From IMG/VR virus record IMGVR_UViG_3300009494_000016, positions 1 to 28,847 of that record: a DNA stretch of 28,847 bases. One strand, given 5' to 3'. Within the stretch, counting starts at the first letter, position 1, and each line of letters begins with the position of its first letter. Below, in pieces: positions 1 through 6,695 of this stretch. A program made the translations under genes and the position numbers. The stretch comes from a virus. The notes beneath the pieces were generated by a model. It made no database searches and was not told where the DNA came from. It was given only the letters and a program-made list of their open reading frames with translations.

Positions 1-215
1 GCCTGCATCAGGTAGCCCTTGTAGGTAAAGTGTATGTCCAACGTACCATAGACTAGTGTGCGGCCGAACGACATCGCGTCGAAGGTCTCGCTGCGGAAAC
101 CATAGATGGGCGTGCGGTCATCGCTGATCTCGTAGTTGATCGTGTGGGCCTCATCCAGCACATACCCCTCCATGAGCAACGTTACCTGTGATGGAGTAAA
201 GCGGTGGGTGGCCAT
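1..215 (-). CDS. Partial virion structural protein (C-terminus beyond window)
   Basis: The first 71 codons of a minus-strand gene run off the left edge. The ATG (215-213) overlaps the TAA stop of the upstream tube-like gene in a TAATG junction, which fixes the start by translational coupling. The visible protein begins MATHRFTPSQVTLLMEG and continues with PIYGFRSETFDAM and a stretch ending in HFTYKGYL. The pattern 'PIYG-aromatic-R-S-x-x-F-D', then 'G-x-x-LV-x-G', then 'hydrophobic-Y-x-GYL' is one I associate with small virion or tail-associated proteins encoded after the tube in large myoviruses. I cannot name the family. Position after two tube-type genes suggests a tail or baseplate part. 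The call 'structural' is inference from context; the coding call is strong. Confidence 0.7.
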   Translation of the reverse strand, partial: MATHRFTPSQVTLLMEGYVLDEAHTINYEISDDRTPIYGFRSETFDAMSFGRTLVYGTLDIHFTYKGYLMQ

Positions 216-1057
216 TATAAAAGTGTCCTAACCCTATTAGCGACGCCTGCCGGTTTAAGCTGGCTGATTGGTTCACCCATACCCTCAGCGGGCGTGCGGA
301 ACGTCAGCATCTCCTTGAGCTTCTTCCGTACGTCGTGGTGTACGAACGGCGTCATGTGCTTTGCTTTAAACGTGTAGGACATCTCAGTGTACATATCGTT
401 CACACTCAGTACGGTCTGGAAGTCACCAATCACGATACCAAGTATAGATGCGCTCACGGAGTGCCCGTACTCGTTGTGGGCAGTGGCGACGATGTGGAAC
501 GGGGGGATGTTATCGACGAAATAGCTATTCGGGTACACCTGATCGCTAAGATCGTTCGAGTACAGCTCGAGCAGTGGGTCTTTCTTCAGCAGCGCCACCA
601 CCATCGTGCCTGCAAACGTCCTGACGCCCTTGGCGTGCGCGGTCGGCGATACCTCTCCGAGCCGTCTGACCTCAGGGATGCTACGTCTGGAAGAGATCGC
701 CAGATCCGTAACCTCCATCAGGTCTTCAATGTACGCGTTTTGCTGCAACCCAGAGAGTTTTCTGCGGTACTCTGCGGCCAGCGTGTAGGATCCGGCGCGT
801 TCGGCAGCAGCAATAGAGGTGGTGAAGGTGCTCTGCAACCGCTCCATATCTTCCTGATCGACCGGAACGTAGCAGGTGATTTGAAAGTCAACTCCGGCGT
901 AGGAGTTGGAGGTGTCGAGGAGGAGGCGGTATATATTCTTCTCGTCATCTTGCGGGGGGACTACTTCGTAGGGGCTTGCTATCTTACCCGCCTGCAGCGT
1001 ACGATAGGATGCTCCGCCACTGGCATCGGAGAACGGCGATTGTGTTGGTTTGGGCAT
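215..1057 (-). CDS. Tail tube-like protein (paralogue of the intron-split tube)
   Basis: This 280-residue protein shares the tube fold signature of its upstream neighbour. Near residue 55 it has YAGVDFQITCYV, matching FSGVDIQATFAG in the tube. Near residues 184-200 it has NIPPFHIVATAHNEYGHSVS, matching QIPPFSVVLTALNEYGHMAR. Between them lies an insert of roughly 100 residues, helical and rich in charged residues (residues 75-150), that the tube lacks. The start is ATG at 1057, about 20 bases after a strong terminator hairpin; the SD is weak. Its stop overlaps the next ATG (TAATG). Likely roles are a tail terminator, tube initiator or baseplate hub component built on the tube fold; the sequence cannot choose between these. 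Homology to the tube is clear by eye; the exact role is inference. Confidence 0.75.
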   Translation of the reverse strand: MPKPTQSPFSDASGGASYRTLQAGKIASPYEVVPPQDDEKNIYRLLLDTSNSYAGVDFQITCYVPVDQEDMERLQSTFTTSIAAAERAGSYTLAAEYRRKLSGLQQNAYIEDLMEVTDLAISSRRSIPEVRRLGEVSPTAHAKGVRTFAGTMVVALLKKDPLLELYSNDLSDQVYPNSYFVDNIPPFHIVATAHNEYGHSVSASILGIVIGDFQTVLSVNDMYTEMSYTFKAKHMTPFVHHDVRKKLKEMLTFRTPAEGMGEPISQLKPAGVANRVRTLL

Positions 1058-1070
1058 TGGCTATCACGAT

Positions 1071-1106
1071 AAAGAAAGCCCCGGGGGATGTGCCCCCGGG
1101 TGCTTA
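1071..1106 (-). terminator. Rho-independent terminator after the tail tube gene
   Basis: On the minus strand the stem CCCGGGGG pairs with CCCCCGGG (1080-1087 with 1093-1100) around a short loop. The stem is extended by AAGC/GCTT after a one-base mismatch and followed by TTTCTTT. It lies 9 bases past the tube stop and ends about 14 bases before the next gene's ATG. It could separate very high tube and sheath expression from the downstream genes. Confidence 0.85.
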
Positions 1107-1114
1107 ATTCCTAC

Positions 1115-3273
1115 CTACACAGCAGAAACTACTCCGGCGTTGGCTATATCAGACACAGCCTGACTTGCATCTGGCGGTATGAAGGTCTCGGCCTTCCACG
1201 GAATCACGTCCGTGGCGACCCAGGTCATGTTCTCGTCGAGCGTGATGTCGTCGACGGAGATACCACTTCCTGAGTTGAGAACCTCCAGACCGCGGATCTC
1301 CATCCGGGCCATGTGTCCGTACTCGTTCAGCGCCGTAAGCACGACCGAGAACGGGGGGATCTGCGTTTTTGTTATCGCCGAGGCTGTTTATCCTCGACCT
1401 CTGCATGTTACCATGCAGTTCGGACCATATCATCGCCCCACCGGGGCGGCTGGCGCTCGTGCTGGTTTCCCCATAGTTGTCCCTTAGGGTACTCTCAGTG
1501 GCCTCTACACCTTCCTGTTGTTTCCAATCAGGCTTGGCTCGGGATTGTCCTACACACGTAGGATGTTCCCCGAATTCACCAGCTTTAATGTGGACCGAAT
1601 CCCAATCCACATACCAAGCAACCGCGGCCTTTTTGACCCCCAGTCTGGAAGGCCCTTCGCGACCCGCTTGCGGAGTCATGTCATCCCCGGCACTTCTCCG
1701 CTGTCTCGTGGCCGAAAGCTCAGTAGTATCGGCCCAGAAGATAGCGTCTTTCCCAATACCCTCAATGAGGGCACTGCGATCGAAGACCAGGAAAATGAGC
1801 GCAAAACTTTTCAGTCTTGGACTATATCTTGACAAGATCATTGTAGTACTCCAATCTTGCCTCTGGCGTTTCATGGGCGGTGTCTACCATCCCATGATAG
1901 TTAAGGTAGGCTAGGAACTTATCTTTCTTCCTCTTTAGGAAAAGGGTGGCATCTTTATCAAAGTACATGAGTCCCATTAGTTTCAGTGAAGTCTTCTTTC
2001 TGTAGACCAGACTCCATCCATTTCCGTTTCCACTAGTCTTACGACGGAGACGTCCGCCAGGCATCTGGTAGTACTTTGATACTTTTGCTTCTACCCACTT
2101 CAAGAGTTGCCTACTCCCTGAAGTAAATTCGACACGTGGTGTTCGGTGTTTTGGCTTCGCGCCCCAGCAAAAACAACCATCCCCATCAAAATACCCGCGC
2201 AAGAAGTGTATGAAATACTTCTTATGTACAGATACTTTCTGTAGTTGGAGAGATTTGTTTGGCATCACACCTAACTCTAGTAGCCGTTCGAACATATGCT
2301 TACTGGTAAACGCCATGCGGTGACAAGTGCAATAAGCCTTTTTACCCTCAGGAAAATCATACCAACCCTCTCGCTTGGTTATGCAACTCTTGGGGATACC
2401 TAACCTATCGCACAACGACTCAAGAATCTCCCTATCCTTTTGGGTGTATGTGATCCGCCACAGCTCTACACCATCCTCTGGTCCTTGGTAGAACAGATTT
2501 CCATCTGCAACCAAGAACCCCAAGGCCCACGCCATATCGGGCGACCATCTATCAAAGTAGGTCACGTCTAGCGTGCGGATATCACCTCGGCCCCTCTTCT
2601 TCAGAGACGTTGCGAATGCCTTGAAATTAACAGACTGATAGCTGCGATTTGGAAGCATGTCATACACTTTAGGATTCCAGGAGTAGTTGTCGACCAAAGT
2701 CGTCATCTCTTCTTGTGTCCACCACTTACCAGGCATATCTTCGCCTTAACTATAGTCTCTACAGGGCTCGTCATACCCCACTGGGTGGGAGAGATACCCC
2801 TCGGTATTGCCCTTTCGGGTTTCACCGATATAAGCCAGATTTACATGCTGAGCCATTCTTCCACATCCTAACCCAGCAATTCCTCTCTTCAGATCATCCA
2901 TGACTTTCGCCACGGTCTGGACTATCTCTTCATCATACCGTTGATGGCGGGCGCTCGAGCTGGTTATTAAGCAAGCTGTACTTGCTCCAGTAGTCTCTGC
3001 ACCTTCCGAGGGTGTACCCTCGGCTTGGCTCAGGATTGGCATGGGATACGATCCTTTAGCTTTCCCTGAATTCACCCGCTTACGTGGCAAGAATCTACCA
3101 CGGCTGAACGCCCTCGGTGAGGGGTTGCCCATCGTGTAGAGCGGCCCCTTCTCCCTCGTAACGGTGTACGAGATACCCTGGAGGTCGGAGAGGTGCGTCC
3201 CAGCAAAAGTTGCTTGGATGTCAACACCGGAGAAGCTGTTGTAGGTCCTGGAGAACTCTGAAGAAAAGTTCAT
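1115..3273 (-). CDS. Tail tube protein, four exons split by three group I introns
   Basis: This encodes the inner tube of the contractile tail. The coding parts on the minus strand are 3273-3097, 2889-2871, 1801-1674 and 1363-1115, together 573 nt or 190 residues. Exon 1 encodes 59 residues, from MNFSSEFSRTYNSFSGVD to PSPRAFSRG. Exon 2 is a microexon encoding KRGIAG plus the first base of a Ser codon. Exon 3 starts by completing S and continues LIFLVFDRSALIEG to GDDMT. Exon 4 starts QIPPFSVVLTALNEYGHM and ends at TAG. The joined motif SRGKRGIAGSLIFLVFDR is what I expect for this tube family, and every junction keeps frame. The SD AAAGGAG precedes the ATG at 3273; the sheath gene lies immediately upstream, the standard sheath-tube order. 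A terminator follows. The function is well supported by motif and order. The exact junctions rest on P1 pairing and protein continuity and need RNA data. Confidence 0.88.
1364..1673 (-). ncRNA. Group I intron 3 of the tail tube gene (ORF-less, 310 nt)
   Basis: On the minus strand the 5' splice site follows GACT, which pairs with the intron's GGGTC to give a P1 ending in a U.G wobble. The core elements are all visible. P3 is GCTGG with CCAGC. P4 is TTCGGG with CCCGA, inside GTGAATTCGGGG and CAATCCCGAGCCAAGCC. P5 is TCCTAC with its GTAGGA partner. P6 is CCTG with CAGG. P7 is GGCCA with TGGTC, in the R-like GGTGTAGAGGCCAC and the S-like GATATGGTCC. P8 is GCCCC with GGGGC. P9 is CTGCATG with CATGCAG. 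The last intron base is G at 1364, and exon 4 resumes with the CAG codon. The intron has no long reading frame of its own. Confidence 0.9.
1802..2870 (-). ncRNA. Group I intron 2 of the tail tube gene, carrying a homing endonuclease (1069 nt)
   Basis: The exon end GCTGGGT pairs with the intron's GCTCAGC to give a seven-pair P1 that ends in U.G, placing the 5' site after base 2871. The R-like element CTGTAGAGACTATAG (about 2751-2765) and the S-like AAGATATAGTCC (about 1817-1829) give a P7 of GACTATA with TATAGTC. The two P7 strands are separated by the endonuclease gene, so P3', P8 or both must be formed within or beside coding sequence. The proposed 3' end is G at 1802; exon 3 then starts CG, completing TCG (Ser) and giving IAGSLIFLVFDR. 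The 3' site is chosen mainly by protein continuity because P10 is weak here. The intron is visibly AT-richer than the surrounding phage genes. Confidence 0.85.
1822..2736 (-). CDS. LAGLIDADG homing endonuclease in intron 2
   Basis: This 304-residue protein has two LAGLIDADG helices, WALGFLVADG (about residues 70-79) and FLRGYFDGDG (about 178-187), each with an acidic residue at the catalytic position. It is therefore a pseudo-symmetric two-motif enzyme expected to act as a monomer, cutting the intron-less tube allele and driving intron homing; some members also act as maturases. The N-terminal 45 residues (WWTQEEMTTLVDNYSWNPK) look like a small Myb/HTH-type DNA-binding region. The SD AAGG lies 8-9 bases before the ATG and sits just 3' of the first P7 strand. 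The TAG stop is embedded in the second P7 strand (ATATAG), so coding and ribozyme sequences overlap at both ends. Translation through the core could compete with ribozyme folding. Confidence 0.92.
   Translation of the reverse strand: MPGKWWTQEEMTTLVDNYSWNPKVYDMLPNRSYQSVNFKAFATSLKKRGRGDIRTLDVTYFDRWSPDMAWALGFLVADGNLFYQGPEDGVELWRITYTQKDREILESLCDRLGIPKSCITKREGWYDFPEGKKAYCTCHRMAFTSKHMFERLLELGVMPNKSLQLQKVSVHKKYFIHFLRGYFDGDGCFCWGAKPKHRTPRVEFTSGSRQLLKWVEAKVSKYYQMPGGRLRRKTSGNGNGWSLVYRKKTSLKLMGLMYFDKDATLFLKRKKDKFLAYLNYHGMVDTAHETPEARLEYYNDLVKI
2871..2889 (-). other. 19-nt microexon (exon 2) of the tail tube gene
   Basis: The sequence AAG AGA GGA ATT GCT GGG T encodes KRGIAG plus one base of the next codon. 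It follows the terminal G of intron 1 (2890) and is followed by the start of intron 2. Its first bases AAGAG pair with UUCUU of the intron 1 guide region (A-U, A-U, G-C, A-U, G.U), a good P10 helix. Its last bases GCTGGGT form P1 of intron 2. Thus nearly every base of the exon serves both protein and splicing. Confidence 0.85.
2890..3096 (-). ncRNA. Group I intron 1 of the tail tube gene (207 nt, no stop codon in frame)
   Basis: P1 is exon CGTGGT paired with intron GCCACG, ending in U.G, so the 5' site follows the Gly codon at 3097. P3 is GCGGG with CCCGC. P4 is TTCAGG with CCTGA, in GTGAATTCAGGG and CAATCCTGAGCCAAGCC. P5 is GGAT with ATCC. P6 is CCGAGGG with CCCTCGG. P7 is GACTA with TAGTC, in GGTGCAGAGACTAC and GAGATAGTCC. 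P7.1 is GCAAG with CTTGC. P8 is CATCA with TGATG. P9 is closed by a GAAA tetraloop. The intron ends at G 2890. At 207 nt it is near the minimum for a complete group I core. It is exactly 69 codons long and open in the tube frame. Confidence 0.9.
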
Positions 3274-3289
3274 CCTATTTACTCCTTTC

Positions 3290-4720
3290 TTAGACCTGCC
3301 CCGCCGTTAGCGACACATACGTATTGACCGTTAGGAGCTCGAATGCCGGTTGGATACTCAGGTCGATCTGCGCCTGCCCGATAGACTTCATCGCGGCCGT
3401 GATGAGCAATTCCACGTTGAACCATTCGAGAGCGCCATGACTCTGCATGATACCCAATCCTTCGTCGATCTCCTGTTCGAGTGCATTCCTGTTGGCAGCG
3501 TTGATGGGTTTTCCTATGAACCGTTCCACCCTCGCACGGACCACGTTCATCGCATCATGCGTGATACGCACCGTGGTATTGAGGTGATAGTCACTCCTGT
3601 AGTACCGACTGATGTAGTGGGCGAACGTGTTGTCCTGTACAATCACGTACCCCAGGCTCCGTACGAGTGCTGGGGCGTATCGCTGGTTGATCAGCCTGTT
3701 TGCCTGTGCTGGTGACAGCCTACGAATGGGCGTGGTACCGGGGACGTACTGATTCGTAGTGCCAATCCTAGAGGGCAACTTCGAAGTAAGTCCGGCATAA
3801 GCAGCCGCCTGCGAGTTCGGGTAGAACCCCAAGGTGGGGTACATACGAGAAGACTCGTCGTTGAAGAACCTGCTCCATTCGGGAACGACAGTGATGTACG
3901 CCCCGATGTCAACAGGTTGACTTCTGCGGTCCGTTACCACCTGACCATCCCACCTCGGAGGCGCTCCCACAGGAATCGACTCGTCGGTAGTGGCCCATCC
4001 AGCATAGGTGTCGGGGATCCCATCGTCACCAGCATCAGTCACACCATCCCACATCGTGAAGTCTGCACCGTTGACGCCCGACGTATCGTACGTCTCAAGT
4101 GCCGTGACCCACGTCTCCAACTGCGTCAACGTCGGTATCCCCGTGGGGGTCGCGACTAGCGGCGCAGGCGGTGTGGTGCCAATCATGCCGATGCACGTTT
4201 GGCTGTTGATGGAGTTCTGATACAGGAAGTTGGCCAGCTGGTACCCAAAGTTCTGCGTACCAAGCAGGCCAGTGGCGTCGATGTACGCCCCTACAGGCAC
4301 TACGATCCTCACATCTGTGTTCCGCAACACACCATACAGAGCCGCAAGGCCTGCGAACCTGGAGGAACTCGTGGGGGCCACACTGAGCTTGGTGCTCAGA
4401 TCGGTCCCGGTCCCTACGGGTATCGCCACAACCTCGACGTTCTGTGCTCCGGCGTTGAACGCCTCAGCGACTGCCAGCGTAAGCTCTGAAGGCTTAGCAA
4501 ACACACCAGCTGGGTTGAGCGTAACACCGTCGGAGTCGTACATGTTGTCGAACAGGATGGAGTCGTCGTCGGTCTCGATGCGGACAGGTTCACAAGCGGT
4601 GACGCCAGGATTGTTCGTCACACCGAGAAGAGTGACTTTTGGAAGGGTCGGAGGCCGAGTGATCCTAAGACTTCCGTCCTGGAACTCAGCTTTGGTGCCG
4701 GGAAGATTGTCCAGCGCCAT
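3290..4720 (-). CDS. Tail sheath protein
   Basis: This 476-residue protein forms the contractile sheath around the tail tube. The C-terminal part (about residues 370-476) is typical of phage sheath proteins: NVVRARVERFIGKPINAANR, an acidic helix EQEIDEGLGIMQ, then a strand-rich tail ending in Val. The N-terminal and central part has PKVTLLGVTNNPGV and repeated 'IVVPVGAYID'-type strands expected for the sheath alpha/beta domain. Length agrees with usual sheath proteins. A GGAGG SD lies 7-8 bases before the ATG at 4720. The next gene, 17 bases on, is the tube, the usual sheath-tube pair, and the two probably share a transcript. The gene is intact and, unlike the tube gene, uninterrupted. Confidence 0.93.
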   Translation of the reverse strand: MALDNLPGTKAEFQDGSLRITRPPTLPKVTLLGVTNNPGVTACEPVRIETDDDSILFDNMYDSDGVTLNPAGVFAKPSELTLAVAEAFNAGAQNVEVVAIPVGTGTDLSTKLSVAPTSSSRFAGLAALYGVLRNTDVRIVVPVGAYIDATGLLGTQNFGYQLANFLYQNSINSQTCIGMIGTTPPAPLVATPTGIPTLTQLETWVTALETYDTSGVNGADFTMWDGVTDAGDDGIPDTYAGWATTDESIPVGAPPRWDGQVVTDRRSQPVDIGAYITVVPEWSRFFNDESSRMYPTLGFYPNSQAAAYAGLTSKLPSRIGTTNQYVPGTTPIRRLSPAQANRLINQRYAPALVRSLGYVIVQDNTFAHYISRYYRSDYHLNTTVRITHDAMNVVRARVERFIGKPINAANRNALEQEIDEGLGIMQSHGALEWFNVELLITAAMKSIGQAQIDLSIQPAFELLTVNTYVSLTAGQV

Positions 4721-4763
4721 GTTGATTCCTCCAACTTACGACATTGTTTCTAACTACGTTAGC

Positions 4764-5819
4764 TTATACGTTGGCTACTAGTACGCCTGTACCGTCCAGG
4801 ACCTCCATAGGCACAATGCCCGTGAAGACCGGCCATTTCAGCGGATCAACCGCTACGGGGCTATCATGGGACTCATCATGTGTCAGTACATCGACAGAAG
4901 CAGTAATGCTGGTAATCCTACGCATAGTGTGGGTGATGTGCTTCTCGGTACGGAAGTAGAACTCTACGGTTCTCTGGATGATATCGTCACGCCAACGGAC
5001 TACCTTGGCGTCTGGTGTTCTCTGCCAGTAGAACACCTCTTGGATACCATTCCATTTGAGAACCCAAGCGTACTTCACCATGAAGCTCTCGAACCACTCC
5101 AAAAGGATGTCAGCTCTACTGTTTCTGGTGGACCACATACTGAACTGTACCACATTGTCAAAAAGCTGGCCAGTGATCGCACTCAACACGGTAAAGTCCG
5201 TGTCATCTCGTACGTACTCTCTGAACCGATGCTTCAACTCCTTGTTAGGACCAAAAGGTTTCTTATCCAACGAGCCCGGCATGCGCTCCGTAACCCTGCA
5301 GGTTATGGTGTCGGTGAAGCTTGCCGGGTTCCTTTCAAGCTGTGAAAGTGGATCAAATACGTAGCTATGTGCCATGTTGGCAGGCTGTCCTTTGAAGAAC
5401 GCAACCCTGTCTGTCTCTGCAAACCTCAACCTCCACCGTTCTTCTGGCACATGCGGTCCCGCGACTCTAACTCTGCCCGTTTTAACCTCACGGAGCTCAC
5501 CCTGGACGCGCTTAACCAGCTTCTCTACCCATTCTATCACAAATTCAGCGCCGGTGTCAATGCATTTAACCTTCTGCCCCTTCGATAGATAGACAGCAAA
5601 GGGAAAACGGATCATGTGCGGATCACTCTCCCTCTGGTAGTGGAAGCCCTGGTAGTCCTGTAGGCACTCATCGATAAACCCCATACCCTCATCGACGTCT
5701 GCACCGCCGTCCCTCTTCTGCTTGGCCGTACGGTACATATCACCAACAGGACCAACCTCCTCCTTGTAGGCGAAGATACCAAGGTCGTCCCAGCTTTCTA
5801 GTGTTCCATCTTTTCTCAC
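4764..5819 (-). CDS. Putative neck or tail-completion protein
   Basis: This is a 351-residue protein I do not recognise by family. It starts at a GTG whose G is shared with the upstream TAG stop (TAGTG), indicating coupled translation. It is mixed alpha/beta, rich in aromatic and charged residues, with no membrane segment. The C-terminal half has WSTRNSRADILLEWFESFM and WQRTPDAKVVRWRDDII, which read like the folds of neck proteins that join head and tail. Position is immediately before the sheath and after a string of connector candidates, the slot where SPO1-like and other large myoviruses encode neck or tail-terminator proteins. The function is inferred from order alone. Confidence 0.6.
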   Translation of the reverse strand: MRKDGTLESWDDLGIFAYKEEVGPVGDMYRTAKQKRDGGADVDEGMGFIDECLQDYQGFHYQRESDPHMIRFPFAVYLSKGQKVKCIDTGAEFVIEWVEKLVKRVQGELREVKTGRVRVAGPHVPEERWRLRFAETDRVAFFKGQPANMAHSYVFDPLSQLERNPASFTDTITCRVTERMPGSLDKKPFGPNKELKHRFREYVRDDTDFTVLSAITGQLFDNVVQFSMWSTRNSRADILLEWFESFMVKYAWVLKWNGIQEVFYWQRTPDAKVVRWRDDIIQRTVEFYFRTEKHITHTMRRITSITASVDVLTHDESHDSPVAVDPLKWPVFTGIVPMEVLDGTGVLVANV

Positions 5820-6346
5820 TACTTACCCATCACTCTCTCACGCGTCAACGCCACCCAGTACTCGATCCGGCCCTGCTGGTCACGGTAGGCGTGGACGTAC
5901 TTTATGTCGTGGATCCGCTCGATATGGTAGGGCTGTTCGGCCCCACCGGAGGCGTCGATCGTAACCTCTATGACCCGGTCGGCTTCCGAGATAGGATTGT
6001 TGTACTTGAAGTAGAACACGTTGTCTCCGACGATCAGGTCTCCTAGATCGGTAGGCTTCTTCGGATTGAGCCCGAACGTACCAAATGCTGGTCTACGCCG
6101 CGTCTTATACCGATGGTCCAGATAGTAGTAGCCGTAGCCGTCACAGAGAGGGCAGTATGCACTACCCTCATCGTACTGGCGGTCTACGTAGCAACTGCAG
6201 CGCTTGCTGGTACGTTTGCGTATAAACACCTCATGTCCCCTACTGTCTAGGAGGGCCGTGACGTTCACCCTGATGTCGACCTCGCCCGAGAACAGGCCGA
6301 TCTCACTCCAGGGGCCGCTGCCAACTGTAGATGTCTCCCACGCCAT
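5819..6346 (-). CDS. Putative neck protein with DnaJ-like zinc ribbon
   Basis: This 175-residue protein has a Cys cluster at about residues 49-71: KRCSCYVDRQYDEGSAYCPL followed by C and DGYGYYY. The C-x-C...C-x-x-C-x-G-x-G pattern is like half of a DnaJ-type zinc ribbon and probably binds one zinc ion. The rest is beta-rich, with GDLIVGDNVFYFKY, DRVIEVTI and EYWVALTRERV. Small phage neck or connector proteins with such CPxC-GxG ribbons are known in large myoviruses of Gram-positive hosts. The start is ATG at 6346 with GGGATAG upstream; the stop is shared with the following GTG. The zinc site is seen in sequence; the neck role is inference from position. Confidence 0.65.
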   Translation of the reverse strand: MAWETSTVGSGPWSEIGLFSGEVDIRVNVTALLDSRGHEVFIRKRTSKRCSCYVDRQYDEGSAYCPLCDGYGYYYLDHRYKTRRRPAFGTFGLNPKKPTDLGDLIVGDNVFYFKYNNPISEADRVIEVTIDASGGAEQPYHIERIHDIKYVHAYRDQQGRIEYWVALTRERVMGK

Positions 6347-6349
6347 AAT

Positions 6350-6679
6350 CTATCCCATAGGTGTTTGTGCCTGGTTGATGGCATAGCCCTTATTGAGCGT
6401 CATGTCTCTGATGTCGTTGTACTTGGCCATGAAGGTCGCGGCCGAGACGAGAATCTTGTCGTTGTTGAACGCAAGAATCGTCTTCTTGTACTCCGGGGTG
6501 TCCTCGAACCAGAACACCAGCTTTGTCTTGTTCCGGCCGCCGACGTCCTTGGTCGTGGTATCGACGAGCTCCAGCGGCTCGATCTTTTCCAACGTCCCGT
6601 CCTTGTTGAGGATGTGCTTCGGCGACATGAACACTGAAGCTTGAATGATCGATGTGGTCGGTACGGGCTTTTTAGCCAT
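6350..6679 (-). CDS. Small structural/connector protein of unknown function
   Basis: The protein has 109 residues starting MAKKPVPTTSII. I chose the ATG at 6679 because AAAGGAG lies 6-7 bases upstream, and because earlier in-frame codons lie inside the preceding gene. It is alpha/beta with WFEDTPEYKKTILAFNNDK and a helix DIRDMTLNKGYAINQ. It has no Cys, membrane segment or known catalytic motif. It lies between the Ig-domain neck candidate and the zinc-ribbon protein, so it is probably a head-tail joining or tail-assembly part. I do not recognise the family. Confidence 0.6.
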   Translation of the reverse strand: MAKKPVPTTSIIQASVFMSPKHILNKDGTLEKIEPLELVDTTTKDVGGRNKTKLVFWFEDTPEYKKTILAFNNDKILVSAATFMAKYNDIRDMTLNKGYAINQAQTPMG

Positions 6680-6695
6680 TGGTCTCTCCTTTAGT

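Noticed and set aside
335-1072. 245-codon open frame on the plus strand
   Set aside because: It is antisense to the tube paralogue, with shadow-like composition and no plausible initiation context.
1149-1874. A separate 241-residue gene
   Set aside because: Only the LIFLVFDR...GDDMT segment is tube exon 3. The remainder is intron 2 end, intron 3 and an out-of-frame reading of exon 4.
1802-3096. A single large intron joining 3097 directly to about 1811 (SRG to KSFALIF)
   Set aside because: It gives an in-frame join, but it loses the expected KRGIAG motif, which lies exactly between a complete small group I core and a second P1. It would also leave two S-type elements and two R-type elements in one intron.
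2746-3273. A separate 175-residue gene
   Set aside because: Its first 59 residues are tube exon 1. The rest is intron 1, the microexon and the start of intron 2 read through in frame, with ribozyme core motifs in the DNA.
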